From Mesotaenium endlicherianum (lineage: Eukaryota; Streptophyta; Zygnematophyceae; Zygnematales; Mesotaeniaceae), in NCBI GenBank assembly GCA_009602735.1, contig WELA01010214.1, positions 712,495 through 776,494 of the forward strand: a DNA stretch of 64,000 bases, in the 5' to 3' direction. Every line of letters begins with the position of its first letter. Positions within the stretch are counted from its first letter, which is position 1. Below the pieces are notes generated by a model. That model was not told the DNA's origin. It saw nothing but the letters and a program-made list of their open reading frames with translations, and ran no database searches. A program made the translations under genes and the position numbers. Below, piece after piece: positions 34,489-45,599 of this stretch.

Positions 34489-36754
34489 CTAGCGCTCCAA
34501 AGGAGTGAGGAAAGAGGGGGACGGCACATTCTTGGGTAGGGAAACAGCGGAACCTGTAGAGGGTAGGAAAGGGGGAGCGCCAAAGGGCAACTCACTGGGA
34601 GGGTTGGACAAAGACGCGGGCGCTGGGGTAGGCGAGGAGAGAGGCGCCTCAGGAACAGGCGGAGCAGCTGCAGCGCAGACGGCGACGGACGACGTTGGCT
34701 GTGGAGGCGTAGGCAAAGGAGTCGCTATGGGTAATCGCTGGTCGGCACGGCTGTCCTTGACGGACGGCAAAGTGGGATGAGTCGGCGAGCAAGAGACGGA
34801 AGCTGATGGGGACGGGGCGCGCTTTGAGATACAGCGTTGCAGCAACTCGAAAGTGATGGCCGCCTGGGCCTCCGACAACGCCGCCAGAGAAGTGGTAGTC
34901 AAAGAGCTGGGTAGGAGAGCGATATCACGGAGCTGAGAAATGGGAGGTGGAATGAAAAGGGACACATGCGGAGTAGGACGTGGGATGAACAACAATGGCA
35001 GGTGCGTTAGCACAAGAAGAGTAGGACACGGAGCGTCAGGAGGCGCCTCGGGTACCAAGCGGGGTAGGGCGGACAGCCGGTGCAAGGAGGGACGACATGC
35101 AGCCAACATAGTGAGAAGCATCTGGCTGGGACCCCACACGTCGATTAGCGTCTTGCAGGCTAGCCTGCATGGCGGCTAATTATTGGCGGAGGTAGAAATC
35201 CTGCGAGGTGGCACCAGTGGGAGCGACAGTAGCCTGAAAGGCCGGAGCTGGAGACGCTGCGGAGGCACTAACGGAATCTGTAGCAGCTACACTAGCAGAT
35301 GTTGGGACTGCAATAGGCGCAGGAAAAGCGTAACTAGGGTATGGCGGCGGATAACCCGGTGGAGCAGCTAACTGCAAGGGCTGCGGCATGGACGGCGTAG
35401 TAAGAAGGTACCTGACCCGGCTGTAAAGCAGGGAAGGAACCAGGGGGTGTAGTACCCTTTTGGGGCTTGAACACCCACCCTTGGGGCGCCTTCTGTGGAT
35501 GGAGGAGAAAGCAGTTATCTACTATGTGCTCGCGCTGACAACAGTGATCGCACGTTGGGACGACTCTCTTGGGAGCCGTAGCGGGAGTAGCCCCCATCAG
35601 CCGTGGCGTGATTGGAGGTACCTACACGACGTTAGCCCCCACAACGTTGGTCTTACCCCCCCTACGCTCTGCCTGTGATACCGCATGCACCACTTCAATC
35701 TGCTCAGCCCACGGACACACGTTGTAAATACTACACTTGTGCTCTTTGGTCAATGCCAGCTGGTGGTTAAGAGTGGCACATAATGCCGAGGATGCGGAGA
35801 TGCACTAATGAATTTAGTGCACGCCGCTGTCACGTCAACACAAATGCCAATATCTTCACGTAGCTGCATGAATCTTTCGTAGGCCATGTTAGGAGTCTCC
35901 TTCGGAGGCCGCACGAAGTCACGCAACTCATCTTGACGAGCACGGGAGTTAGCAAGAAAACGCTGGCAAAACATCTGAAGGAGGGCATCGATGCGATCTA
36001 GTACTGCACCAGGAGCTGGGCCATAAAGGGGAAGGATTATCCCTAGCATCGCCTGCTGCTGGCGCCTCTGAACCGCGCGAGTGTGGCGGTCCTCGATGCG
36101 GGCAACGACCACTTTGACTGGCGTGGCGTACACGGGCAACGCCAGCTCGGCTGGCCCTCGCGGTTCAGGTTCGCCTGCAGCCCCCCCAACTAATGCCAAC
36201 TCCCCACCAACATTGCCCCCGGGTAGACCTCCTTGGCCCTAGGCACCCACGCCTTGACCAGCAGCAGCCACTGCAGCTGCAGCAGCTGCAGGATCCAAAC
36301 CAGCAGCCACAACAGCGGCTGCAGCGGCCGCAACAGCAGCTGCACGTGGATCGGCTGGCCGCCCCCCAAGGGGGACGTCTACTATGGAAACAGGTGCTTC
36401 TCCACCAGCCTCAAGAACATCAGGAGGTACATCAGGGATGGTCTGAATGATGTCAACGCAAAAGCGATATAGCAACAGAGCTTCCCCCCCTAAGTGTGTA
36501 GGAAGAGAGTGGAAATAGTCGTTACCAGTAAGCCGGTGGTTACGCGCGCGCAACATGGCCACAGACGCGTCGATCTTAGAAGACAGCGCTGGCAAAGACA
36601 AGCCATCAGAATGCCCAGTATAGGTCTGGTGGGAAGTAACAGCAGTAGAAGACCCAGCCATCTCCATTGTCCAATCTGTGCGATGGTATTCGCCACCCCC
36701 CCCTACTCCCAGACTACCCTCATCAGTGGCCCACAGCGGCACAAAAGTATGCAA
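34489..36754 (-). pseudogene. Element 2 Gag with CCHC zinc knuckle
   Basis: Overlapping frames 36754-36239, 36199-35750, 35597-35334 and 35139-34489 form one Gag with frame changes. The N-terminal part contains an Ala-rich tract (about 36310-36260) from GCA/GCT runs. The capsid-like region includes LLQMFCQRFL and RDFVRPPKETPNMAYE. A CCHC knuckle (CDHCCQREHIVDNC) lies near 35550, followed by a Pro/Ala-rich linker to protease. The same blocks recur in element 4. An upstream in-frame segment to 37012 could extend the start. Confidence 0.75.
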
Positions 36755-37161
36755 CTAGGAGTCAGACGGGTCAAATTGCTGAATGCCAGAGGGATGGTGA
36801 GAAGGGTCTGACAGAAGAGAATCTAGGATAGACACTCTAGTCTCAAACAGAGAAAACTCCAACAATTCACCATTGATAGGAATGGACAACGGAGAAGGAC
36901 ACTTTGCTGAAGTCTGTTGCTGGTAGGATCGGCCGCTCCGGGTGCGTCCGAGAGTCAGCAGCATACACAGGCACCAACCTGGCAGAACAATGAAGTCCTT
37001 CTGGTGGAACAAATAAACTAAGATAACCTACACTAATCTGAACGGTGCGAGGAACTAGAAACTACCTCGGACATCACGGAGAGTAGGTGTGACGGCGAGC
37101 CGTCAGTCCGCGTCTAATGTCTAACCCAACTAGACTCATAGAGGGGTTAGGATTTGTATAT

Positions 37162-38035
37162 AAAGAGCTAAGAGCGTGAGCGAATGAGCTAGATCTACGA
37201 TAAGAAGGCGGGCAAATAGAGGGAAGTATCTATTGACTAGGTTAGCGATGTTATGGGGGGCTTCAGCTCCACGAGACTCTAGGCTAGCGGATCCGTAGCG
37301 TGTATTGACTATGATGTACCTTACTACGATATGTGAGGTAACAAGCAAGCACGACTGCAATGGATAAGCGTAGACAAGAGCAAGGGAAGAAAATATAGTT
37401 TAGAAGCATCAAACGACATATAAATGCTTACACTATATGAGTGTTAGCTCGCGGCCTAAAAAGCGTACCTACGAAGCTCTAGCTCAGTGCCAAATTGAGA
37501 CTCAATTGTAATCGCTACCTACTCGGGTGACGCGTAATCGCGTCACATCAGCAGGACCAAAACACTATAACTAATATATAAAGAACTAAATCAAAAGGAC
37601 GACGAAGTATGACGAGACGACACCCCAAACCCATGTGCACGCCCATACTCTCCCTATTCCCTAGCAACCCCGTGGGCATATCCAGCGGGGCTGCCTATCG
37701 TACATGATGTCCAGGCCACGGGCAACTACAGCTCCCACTTGGTACCAGCGCCAACCCAACGAGCGAGGGAGCTCGTGGGCGACCTCCACACGTGTGGGCG
37801 GCAGGACCACGTGTGAAGGTAGAGGGAAATGCGCGGGATCCGGGCGGAACCTCACAGCTGCTCGGCAGCAGAACCTCGTGAGCGAATCATAGGTCCAAGT
37901 CCTTACTGCAGCCATTTGTGCACTAGTCACCCTCACCTACCACCCTAACCCAACTAACCACTAGCCTGTCAACACCCACCAACCCAGATCAACTAGACTA
38001 GACACGCAAGAGACTCAACGGCACCAAGCATGACA
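37162..38035 (-). repeat. Element 2 left terminal repeat (A1)
   Basis: It starts TGTCATGC at 38035 and matches A2 (28039-28892) throughout, but lacks the ~225-base T segment that A2 has at its outer side. The sequence just inside (37161-37020) shows no similarity to T and no recognisable tRNA primer-binding site. Confidence 0.85.
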
Positions 38036-38282
38036 ACGGCAATCTTTGGATTGTGCGAAGAAAGGACACTATCTTGAAACAATGTCCCTGACGGGTGCCA
38101 GAGCATGAGTGCCTCGGACGTGCACACTTGTAGGTGGGAGGAGTATAATGATCCACCCCGTGGCCGAATGCGGCGCGTGCGACACGTCGCGTGGAGCGAT
38201 AGAAGTGTCGGTTTGAATTGTATAAGTACAATTGGCGCACGATCAAAGTACCTCGAGTTACCGTTCTGTTCGTATCGCTACA
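38036..38282 (+). repeat. TRIM-2 right half with right LTR
   Basis: It resumes TRIM internal sequence (GGCAATCTTTGGATTG) after element 2. The LTR is 38145-38282, with the first bases changed to TATAATG from TGTAACA. It is followed by the TSD CCACA. Confidence 0.85.
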
Positions 38283-39342
38283 CCACAGCTTATGAGTAGT
38301 GGAGGGCAAAAGAATACTAGAGGTCTGGACTGGACACTATTGGGCAACTAAAGAGAATGCAAATCAAGTACCAACTAAAAAATGAGCAATGACCCCCCCC
38401 CCCTCCAGCCGGAGGCAAGGGGACGAGCCAGAAGCCAAATGCTTAATGCTGGAAGCGATAGGCGGACCGTCGAGGACGAGGGAGGAGAGAATAGCCTCCG
38501 GCAAGCCGTGGTAGTAGAACCCAATTGGGAGGTACTTCATGCAATAGAGGTGGCAAACAAACATCGAGTAGCACTTTGTGGAAGATCGGAAGGCAGGCAA
38601 AGCTGGGGAAGGGCGCCCGTCAACGGAGGGAAAATGGGTAACCTTGCGAGAAGTCCCCAAGAAGTCCGCGAGCAAAGCGACGGCGATGGCAAAGGTGAGT
38701 TGCGGCAGAGGGTGTCGTGCTTTGTGCCGTCGAGTCTCCTACATGTCTGGTCTAGTTGATCTTGGGTGGTGGGTGTTGACAGGCTAGTGGTTAGTTGGGT
38801 TAGGGTGGTAGGTGAGGGTGACTAGTGCACAAACGGCTGCAGTAAGCACTTGGACCTATGATCTGCTCACGAGGTTCTGCTGTTGAGCAGCTGTGAGGTT
38901 CCGCCGGGATCCCGCGCATTTCCCTCTACCTTCACACGTGGTCCTACCGCCCACACGTGTGTAGGTCAACCCACAAGTTCCCTCGCTCGTTGGGTCGGCG
39001 GTGGTACCAAGTGGGAGCTGCAGTTGCTCGTGGCCTACTCATCATGTACGATAGGCAGCCCCGCTGGATATGCCCACGGGGTTGCTAGGGGTTAGGGAGA
39101 GTATGGGCAAGCACATGGGATGTTGTGGAGTCGTCTCGCCGTATTACGTCGTCCTTTTTGACTTGAATCTTCTTTATATGTTAGTTGTAGTGTTTTTGGT
39201 CTTGTTGGTGTGACACGACAGCGCGTCATCCGTGTAGGTCGTGATACAATTGGGTTTTCACTTTCAGCACTGGGCTAAAGGTTTGTGAATATGCAATTTA
39301 GGCCGCGAGTTAACACTCATAGAGTGTAAGCATTTGTATGTC

Positions 39343-40354
39343 TGTCATGACTCATTAGGTTGGGGCCGTCGCACTAAATCGAGCTACACGTGTGTGAGCC
39401 ATCAACCTAGGAAGCCCGACTTTGACTTGACTTCACGCATCCATATGTTGACTTTTTCTAGATTTGCAAATTGCTAAAGTATAGCGCGCCGAGTCACCTT
39501 CCGAATGGCACCAATTTCGCGTCATTTGGTCAAGTATCGAGCGAGATATTAGCAACCTAGTCCGTACCACCTACAGGCCCCTAGCGGAATTTCACCAAGG
39601 GCCAACTTGTGATTTCAATGTACGCAAAGGTCACATTGTTGGCTATTCGTGACCCCAAGGACCCCTAGCTTTGTGCGCACAAACTCACGAGTTCCCTAGC
39701 ACACATATACCTTGCATTTTAATAGTAAACGTGCACTATTGGAGCTGTAACTTGGTGACTGCATCACCTATCTCTAAAGGAAGCTTCCTCAAGCTTCAGA
39801 TCTACCTTCGAGGCTTTATTTAGGTAGCATTGGTCTATGTAAGCTCCACCAATGAGAAGCATTTAGCATATTCTTGCATCTAGCTTTTGATTGGATTGAG
39901 TAGTAACTAGCCTATTGGAGCGCTAGCACAATAGTTAACATGTGTGTGTGTGTGTGCAAAGGTAGATCTTAGATGAAGACTACATGCATTAAATCCGCGC
40001 CTAACCCACCGGGTTCTCAAGAGTATAAGCAGTAGTGACGTCCCTAGTAGGACATCTTTTTAGAAGTCCAATTATGCCAACTGTAAGCAACATAGTTATC
40101 AATAAAGCTTACACTTTTACCTCTGGTGTTTTTAGGACCACTTAGACTCTCTCTTGTGAAGAGCAAGCCCTCCTGGCTTCCAGTCACTTGAAGAACTTCA
40201 CGAGTGGCGAGCAAAGTCACAGCTTAAACCCTGCCATAGGACTACTCTTGGAGATCATGATGTGCTTCTAGTGATCTTTTGGGCCAGACTTCATTAATTG
40301 CTTTCCTACCCGATTACAGTCTCGAGGTGCTCACTCTCAAGAGTACGCACACAA
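39343..40354 (+). repeat. Element 3 left terminal repeat (A1)
   Basis: It starts TGTCATGACTC and is nearly identical over ~1 kb to 43810-44821, including the final block with GATCTTTTGGGCCA. No T segment follows it: after about 40354 the sequence passes directly into the gag leader. Confidence 0.85.
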
Positions 40355-40378
40355 CCCTACTTCTAAAAAGATCTCTCT

Positions 40379-41760
40379 TTGCTTTGCTTACAAGCAATTA
40401 GAATCTTCAGCGTATGCCTACCTGTAGTGGGCTCTCTTATCAGCCTTGCTACAAAGGGGTTAGTGAAGAAGACTCAGACTCAGATCTCAGTACCATCACT
40501 GAACCCTCTGAAGGGGAACCAGCCAGTACCTCTCCAGCCCGCAATTGTCTCTGAGCCAACCTCTCAGGGGACTCATCACGATCCCTTGTACTCCATGGCA
40601 GGAGACTAAGATACAAAGGTAGACAAGGCCTCTCTCTTCCGCTTCAGCGGCAGGCCAGGCACCTGCGATCTGGACAATACTATTTTAGAGTTTGAGGCTG
40701 ACTTTGAGAACGCTAAGCTCAAGACTCCCGCTCTCACTAAGCGCCAGATGTTTGGCATGCTTATGCGTTACCTTCTTCACGAGGCCCGCGACACATACCG
40801 TGAGAAGGCAGCCGAGATCCTCACACGCACAAAGCAGGTGGATGGCGTGGCTATTCCGCTAGCTGACCATGTCCAGGCTTTTTGGGACGTCCTCAAAAAG
40901 GAGTTCCAATCCGCCACTGAAGAGAAGGTGTACGAGCTGCGCCATTTCTTCCACCGCAAGGACGTGACGATCCGCATGATGTACCGGCGCTTGACTCACT
41001 TACGACGCAACGTAGGCACAATCACTGACCGAGAGGCCGCGGAGATCTTCTTGCGGGCTATTGAGCCGCGCCTGAGGGAGAGAGCCATCGCCCCCCTCAT
41101 TGACGGCACCGGCGTTGACTACACCCTGGAGAACGCTTACAAAGCCGTAGAGCGTCAGAGCCTGGCTGCCGCACGGAGCAACATCAACGACCGTGTGGGC
41201 CTGGCATCCACCGGCGTGCGTCAGGAGGTGTCAATGCTGCCAAGGTTGACATCACGTGCTGTGCCTACTTGCCAGCACCACCAACAGCAACCGCAACTAC
41301 CGGCACAGACGCAGCAGCACAACGCTCCACGAGGCCGCATCTCCATGGCCGCCACTACGAGCGACCCCTGATGGTCGTGCGGGATGACAGGCCACACACG
41401 CCGCGATTGCCCTATAGCGCAGAATGGCAGACCCGGCAATTGCACGTACTGCAACAGGGCCGGTCACCTGCAGGTTGTGTGCCTGCAGAAGCAGCGTGAC
41501 ACAGAGTCTAGACGCGCCCATGATGGTCCAGCGCTCTCTTCGAGCCAGCGAGGGATGCAAAACCCTCGCACTAACGAACGCCCCGCGATAACGGCAGCCA
41601 CGCCTATGACAAATGCCGCGCTGACCCTCAAGAAAGACATCTTCAGCTACGACGCCCTCAGCAAGGTGCTAGCTGCATTCGAGGCAGAGAACGCGCGACT
41701 CCGCGCCCTCTTTGACGCCAACAACTACGACGCCTACGGGGCGCTGTACGCACACGCACC
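40379..41760 (+). pseudogene. Element 3 Gag with two CCHC zinc knuckles
   Basis: One continuous frame carries TAA at 40607-40609 and TGA at 41369-41371. The capsid-like region (about 40630-41200) is rich in charged residues, with FWDVLKKEFQ and FFHRKDVTIRMMYRRL. Two knuckles follow. The second (CTYCNRAGHLQVVC) is intact, while in the first the TGA falls exactly on the first Cys codon (a stop, WS, then CGMTGHTRRDC). Gag would package element RNA. Apart from the two stops the frame is open, which suggests a recently working protein. Confidence 0.8.
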
Positions 41761-41789
41761 CCTGGCCGACGTTGTGGCGCTGCCACCTG

Positions 41790-43130
41790 GCGATGGCGCA
41801 ACACGTGCGCGCACGCCCAGCGCTGACATTTGGCAACCTCAGTGCTGGCCACGTGGCGCACCAGCGGTGTTGCAACCACGCGCCCGTCCGCACGACGACG
41901 GAGCGCCTACGGCGAGAGCTGCAGATGCCAACATCGACGCCTCTGCAGACCCGACGCGCCCCGCACTGACACCTGTCAGTAGCTACACAGCAGGCGGTAG
42001 AGCAGCCCCTGCGCGCATGCCCAGCACCGACACCTGGCAGCCCCAACGCTTGCCTCACGGCGCAGCAGCCACGCTGCAGCCACGCGCACGTCCGCATGAC
42101 GACGAAGCGCCAATGGGAGCTGCAGGCGCCAACAGCGACGCGTCTGCAGTCCTAGCGCACCCCGCGCTTACACCTGTCAGCAGTGACAGGGTACGTGCCA
42201 ACACACTGGCAGATGGCAGGCCCAAGGCCTGCGCAGCTCCGTCAGTCAACGCTGCAAGCGGGCTCACTGACAGGTCCACGCAGCATGCGCCACGCGCACA
42301 TCCGCACGACGATGGAGCGCACACGACGGAGGCCGCAGGCACCAACATAGACGCCCCTGCAAGCCCGGCTCGCCTCACGTTGACACCTGTCAACACTGAT
42401 CCGGCGAGCTCCGACACACTGACAGATGGCAGGCCCCAGGCCTGCGCAACTTTGCCAATCTGTGCTAGGCACGGCCCCGCTATTGGGTCAATAAAACCGC
42501 CATGCGCACGTCCGCACCACGACGGAGCGGCCACAACGAAGGCTGCAGGCGCCAACAGCGACGCGTCTGCAGGCCCGGCGTGCCCCGCGTTGACACCTGT
42601 CAGCAGGGACAGGGCAGGCCATGACGCGCTGACAGATGGCGGGCGCAGCTCTGGCAGCTTACGCTGTGCACGGCCTCGCTGTCAGGCCGACGCTGCAGCT
42701 CCGCACAAGTCCGCACGGCAACGGAGAGCACATGACGAAGGCTGCACACGCCGACAACGACGCGTCTGCAGACCCAACGCGCCCCGCGCTGACACCTATT
42801 AGCAACGAGAGGGCGAGCCTCGACGAGCTGACAGGTGGCAGACCCCCGGCTTGTGCAGCCTTGGCAGCCCACGCTGGGCATGGCCTCGCTGTCGGGTCAA
42901 CGCAGCATCCACGCGCACGTCCGCCCAAGAACAAAGCGTCCACGATGGGAGCTGCAGGTGCCGACATCGAGGCCCTTGCAGGCCCGGCTCGCCTCACGCT
43001 GATACCTGCAAGCAGCAACACAGCAAAAACCAACAGGTTGACAGGTGGCATGCCCCAGGCCTGCGCAGTCCTAGCAGCCGACGCTGCGATCGGGCCCATT
43101 GACGGGTCCACGCAGCAGCCAGCGCAGCCC
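41790..43130 (+). repeat. Coding tandem array of ~207-base units in element 3
   Basis: About six units, with ARPHDDGA-type starts at about 41890, 42089, 42299, 42509, 42710 and 42918 (spacing 199-210). Each unit encodes about 69 residues rich in Ala, Pro, Thr, Asp and Arg, with recurring blocks such as RPALTPVS and LTDGRPQACA. The frame is that of gag up to about 42640, then shifts by one. The spacing keeps multiples of three in most units, so the array was selected or amplified as coding sequence. It has no known domain and looks like a disordered linker. Confidence 0.8.
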
Positions 43131-43329
43131 AGGCAGACGCCAACACACGCGCCCCTTGCGTGCGCTGTCTTGCTGGCGCCAACAGGGCTGCACAGCGCTT
43201 GTGCAACGACAGGTGGCGCCCTGGCATGAGCCCGCCAGCCGGCCACTCCGCTTGCAGCCTCAGTAGCCGTACAAGTTACGGCCGCGCAGATGTGTCAGCA
43301 GCAGGGCAAGAGGTGATCCCAGCTGTCCC

Positions 43330-43619
43330 TACTTGGAAGCTGGGGGGAACACTCACGATGGAAGGCGCAGATAGACATCACAAGGACCACACAAAGAACT
43401 ATGGCCCAGGCCACCTTCCAAGCCTTGACTTGCAGGTTCCTCCCCGCGACGCGCGGCCGCCCAAGACCTGGGCGTGCCACATTTGCCACAGTCCTGGTCA
43501 CGAGGCCCAGACGCAGCTATACGACAGTTGCAATCTCAGCTTCACATCGGCTGCCTCGACCCATCATTGGCCCAAGTGCCAGCCGCAGACTGGCTTTGTA
43601 GTGGTTGCGCTGCGTAAGC
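43330..43619 (+). pseudogene. Element 3 C-terminal GPY/F-like and PHD-finger tail
   Basis: It matches the end of element 1 Pol: HLPSLDLQV, then CHIC, then YDSC (first Cys of the second pair now Tyr). After a one-base frame change it continues HIGCLDPSL and LCSGC. These give a C4HC3 PHD pattern with one Cys lost. The enzyme domains that normally precede it are absent, so the tail was retained when the Pol core was lost and replaced by the repeat array. Confidence 0.75.
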
Positions 43620-43662
43620 ACTAGGCAGCGATTACAACTCATCAGCTGGAGGCTGAGAGCTA

Positions 43663-44960
43663 GGGAGGGAATTAAAATATTTGACAGTTGACCTTCTTTT
43701 TGGCCTTAAGGCCACCTGCATTTCTGTTTCTAATGCAGCAAAGCTTGCTTGCCTCCTTTTGTACTACTTATGTCGATTGGATGTTCTCGACCCCATAATG
43801 CACGACATCTGTCATGACTTATTAGGTCAGGGCCGTCGCACTAATTTGAGATACACGTGTGTGAACCATCAACCTCAGAAGGCCGACTTTGACTTGACTC
43901 TACGCATCCATATGTTGACCTTTTCTAGATTTGCAGAACTGCTAAAGTGTAGCGCGTTGAGTCACCTTCTACATGGCAACGGTTTCGCGTCATTTGGTTT
44001 AGTATCAAGCGAGATATTAGCAATCTAGTCCGTGCCACCTACTGGCCTTTAGCGGAATTTCACCAAGGGCCAACTTGTGATTCAAATGTACCCAAAGGTC
44101 ACATTGTTGGCTATTTGTGACCCCAAGGACCCCTAGCTTTGTGCGCACAAACTCACGAGTTCCCTAGCACACATGTACCTTGCATTTCAATAGTAAACGT
44201 GCATTATTGGAGCTATAACTTGGTGACTGCATCACCTATCCCAAGAGGAAGCTTCCTCAAGCTTCAGATCTACCTCCGAGGCTTTATCTAGGTAGCATTG
44301 GTCTATGTAAGCTCCACCAGTGAGAAGCATTTAGCATATTCTTGCATCTAGCTTTTGATTGGATTGAGTAGTAACTAGCCTATTGGAGCGCTAGCACAAT
44401 AGGTACATGTGTGTGTCACGTGTGTGCAAAGGTAGATCTTAGATGAAGACTACATGCATTGAATCCGCGCCTAACCCGCCGGGTTCTCAAGAGTATAAGC
44501 AGTAGTGATGTCCCTAGTAGGACATCTTTGTAGGAGTCCAATTATGCCAGCTGTAAGCAACATAGTTATCAATAAAGCTTACACTTTTACCTCTGGTGTT
44601 TTTAGGACCACTTAGACTCTCTCTTGTGAAGAGCAAGCCCTCCTGGCTTCCAGTCACTTGAAGAACTTCACGAGTGGCGAGCAAAGTCACAGCTTAAACC
44701 CTGCCATAGGACTACTCTTGAAGATCTTGATGTGCTTCCAGTGATCTTTTGGGCCAAACTTCATTAGTTGTTTTCCTACCAGATTACAATCTTGAGGTGC
44801 TCAACCTGGAAAGTACACACGCAATTACAACATTTGACAGTTGACCTTCTTTTTGGCCTTGAGGCCACCTGCATTTCCATTTCCAATGCAGCAAAGCTTG
44901 CTTGCCTCCGTTTGTGTTACTTATGTCGATTGGACGCACCCGACCCCAAAATGCACGACA
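43663..44960 (+). repeat. Element 3 right end: T1, A2 and T2
   Basis: T1 (about 43663-43807) ends ATGCACGACA and is followed by TC and then A2 (TGTCATGA at 43810). T2 (about 44822-44960) repeats T1 and ends with the same ATGCACGACA. The purine tract AGGGAGGGAATTAAAA lies directly before T1, not before A2. Confidence 0.8.
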
Positions 44961-45599
44961 AGTTGCTTGATGCTTCTACACCATATTTTCTCACTTGCTC
45001 TTGTTCATGCTTATCCATTGCTGTTGTACTTGCTTGTTACCTCACACATTGCAGTAAGGTACTCTCATAGTCCATACATGCTACGGATCTGCTAGCATAG
45101 GGTCTCGTGAGGTTGGAGCCCGTCATAACATCGCTAGTCTAGTCAATAGACACTTTTCCACACTCGCTCGCCGACGCACCGTAGTCCTAGCTCGTCTGCC
45201 CAAGCTTTTAGCCCTTTACATGGTTTCATAGCTCACTTTTTCCTTTGTTCTTTGCGGATTTAGCTGCCCCAGTAGTGCCCACTAGTGCCCAGACTTCTAG
45301 TATTATTTTTCCTATTCACAACTCATAAGCTGTGGACTTTTCCTCCCGCTAGGGGAGATTTTCACCCACCAGCACGTAGATTAGTCAGTCCTTGCCTATC
45401 CCAAGAGTATTCCCCCTTGTGGGTCCCGTCCTTCCTTGCCCTGCCAATGCCTAGCGTCCTCCGATAGACTCAGTCACGACAAGGGAGCTCGCGAGAGTCG
45501 ACCAGCAGGGACTGTTTCCACCACAAAATGGGGGAAGGACTTGCAAGATCACCAAAACCAAGACCATAGCAAGGAAACGGACGAAGCAGGGGAAGAAGT

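Larger units (their letters stand above)
27814..38035 (-). mobile_element. Element 2: family B Ty3/gypsy retrotransposon with gag, protease, methyltransferase, Pol and PHD finger
   Basis: The most complete element here (10.2 kb). Reading leftward from 38035: A1 repeat (to 37162), 5' leader, gag, protease, DNMT3-like methyltransferase, RT-RNase H-integrase, PHD finger, 3' leader, purine tract (29163-29156), T1 (29155-28895), two bases, A2 (28892-28039) and T2 (28038-27814). The ends are TGTCATGC ... CACGACA. It sits inside TRIM-2; the flanks read ACGA on the left and ACGG on the right where intact TRIM-1 has a single ACGG, so a 4-base duplication with one mismatch is likely. Stops and frameshifts are fewer than in elements 1, 4 and 5, suggesting a younger insertion. 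Confidence 0.88.
27581..38282 (+). mobile_element. TRIM-2 miniature LTR element, split by element 2
   Basis: Left LTR 27581-27719 (TGTAACA ... CTACA), then a primer-binding-site-like TTGGTATCGGAACG and internal sequence to 27813. The second half of the internal region (38036-38144) and the right LTR (38145-38282) lie on the far side of element 2. The flanking 5-base duplication CCACA (27576-27580 and 38283-38287) is perfect. Without element 2 it is about 480 bases, like TRIM-1. It encodes no protein. Confidence 0.85.
39343..44960 (+). mobile_element. Element 3: family A retrotransposon with gag and PHD remnant but no Pol core
   Basis: A1 (39343 to about 40354), gag with two CCHC knuckles, a ~1.3-kb coding tandem repeat array, a GPY/F-PHD tail (about 43330-43619), a purine tract, T1 (about 43663-43807), two bases, A2 (43810 to about 44821) and T2 (to 44960). 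There is no protease, methyltransferase, RT, RNase H or integrase. The two A copies are very similar, so the insertion is fairly recent. The flanks show no clear target duplication. It depends on another element for reverse transcription and integration (inference). Confidence 0.82.
38713..45481 (+). mobile_element. Solo family B LTR (A-T unit), interrupted by element 3
   Basis: An inverted A-T unit: TGTCGTGC at 38713 to 39342, resuming near 44961 and ending CACGACA at 45481. Flanking AGGG (38709-38712 and 45482-45485) is a perfect 4-base target duplication within the 3' leader of element 4. The unit is the expected product of recombination between the two A repeats of a family B element. Its orientation is opposite to element 4, so it is a separate insertion. 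Confidence 0.85.

Noticed and set aside
27814-38035. DIRS/PAT/Ngaro tyrosine-recombinase element, as suggested by the split direct repeats
   Set aside because: The element has an integrase zinc-binding region, a DDE triad, protease and flanking target duplications; no tyrosine recombinase frame is present.
41790-43130. CRISPR-like array
   Set aside because: Repeats are ~207 bases, coding and contiguous, without short repeats and unique spacers, and lie inside a retrotransposon.
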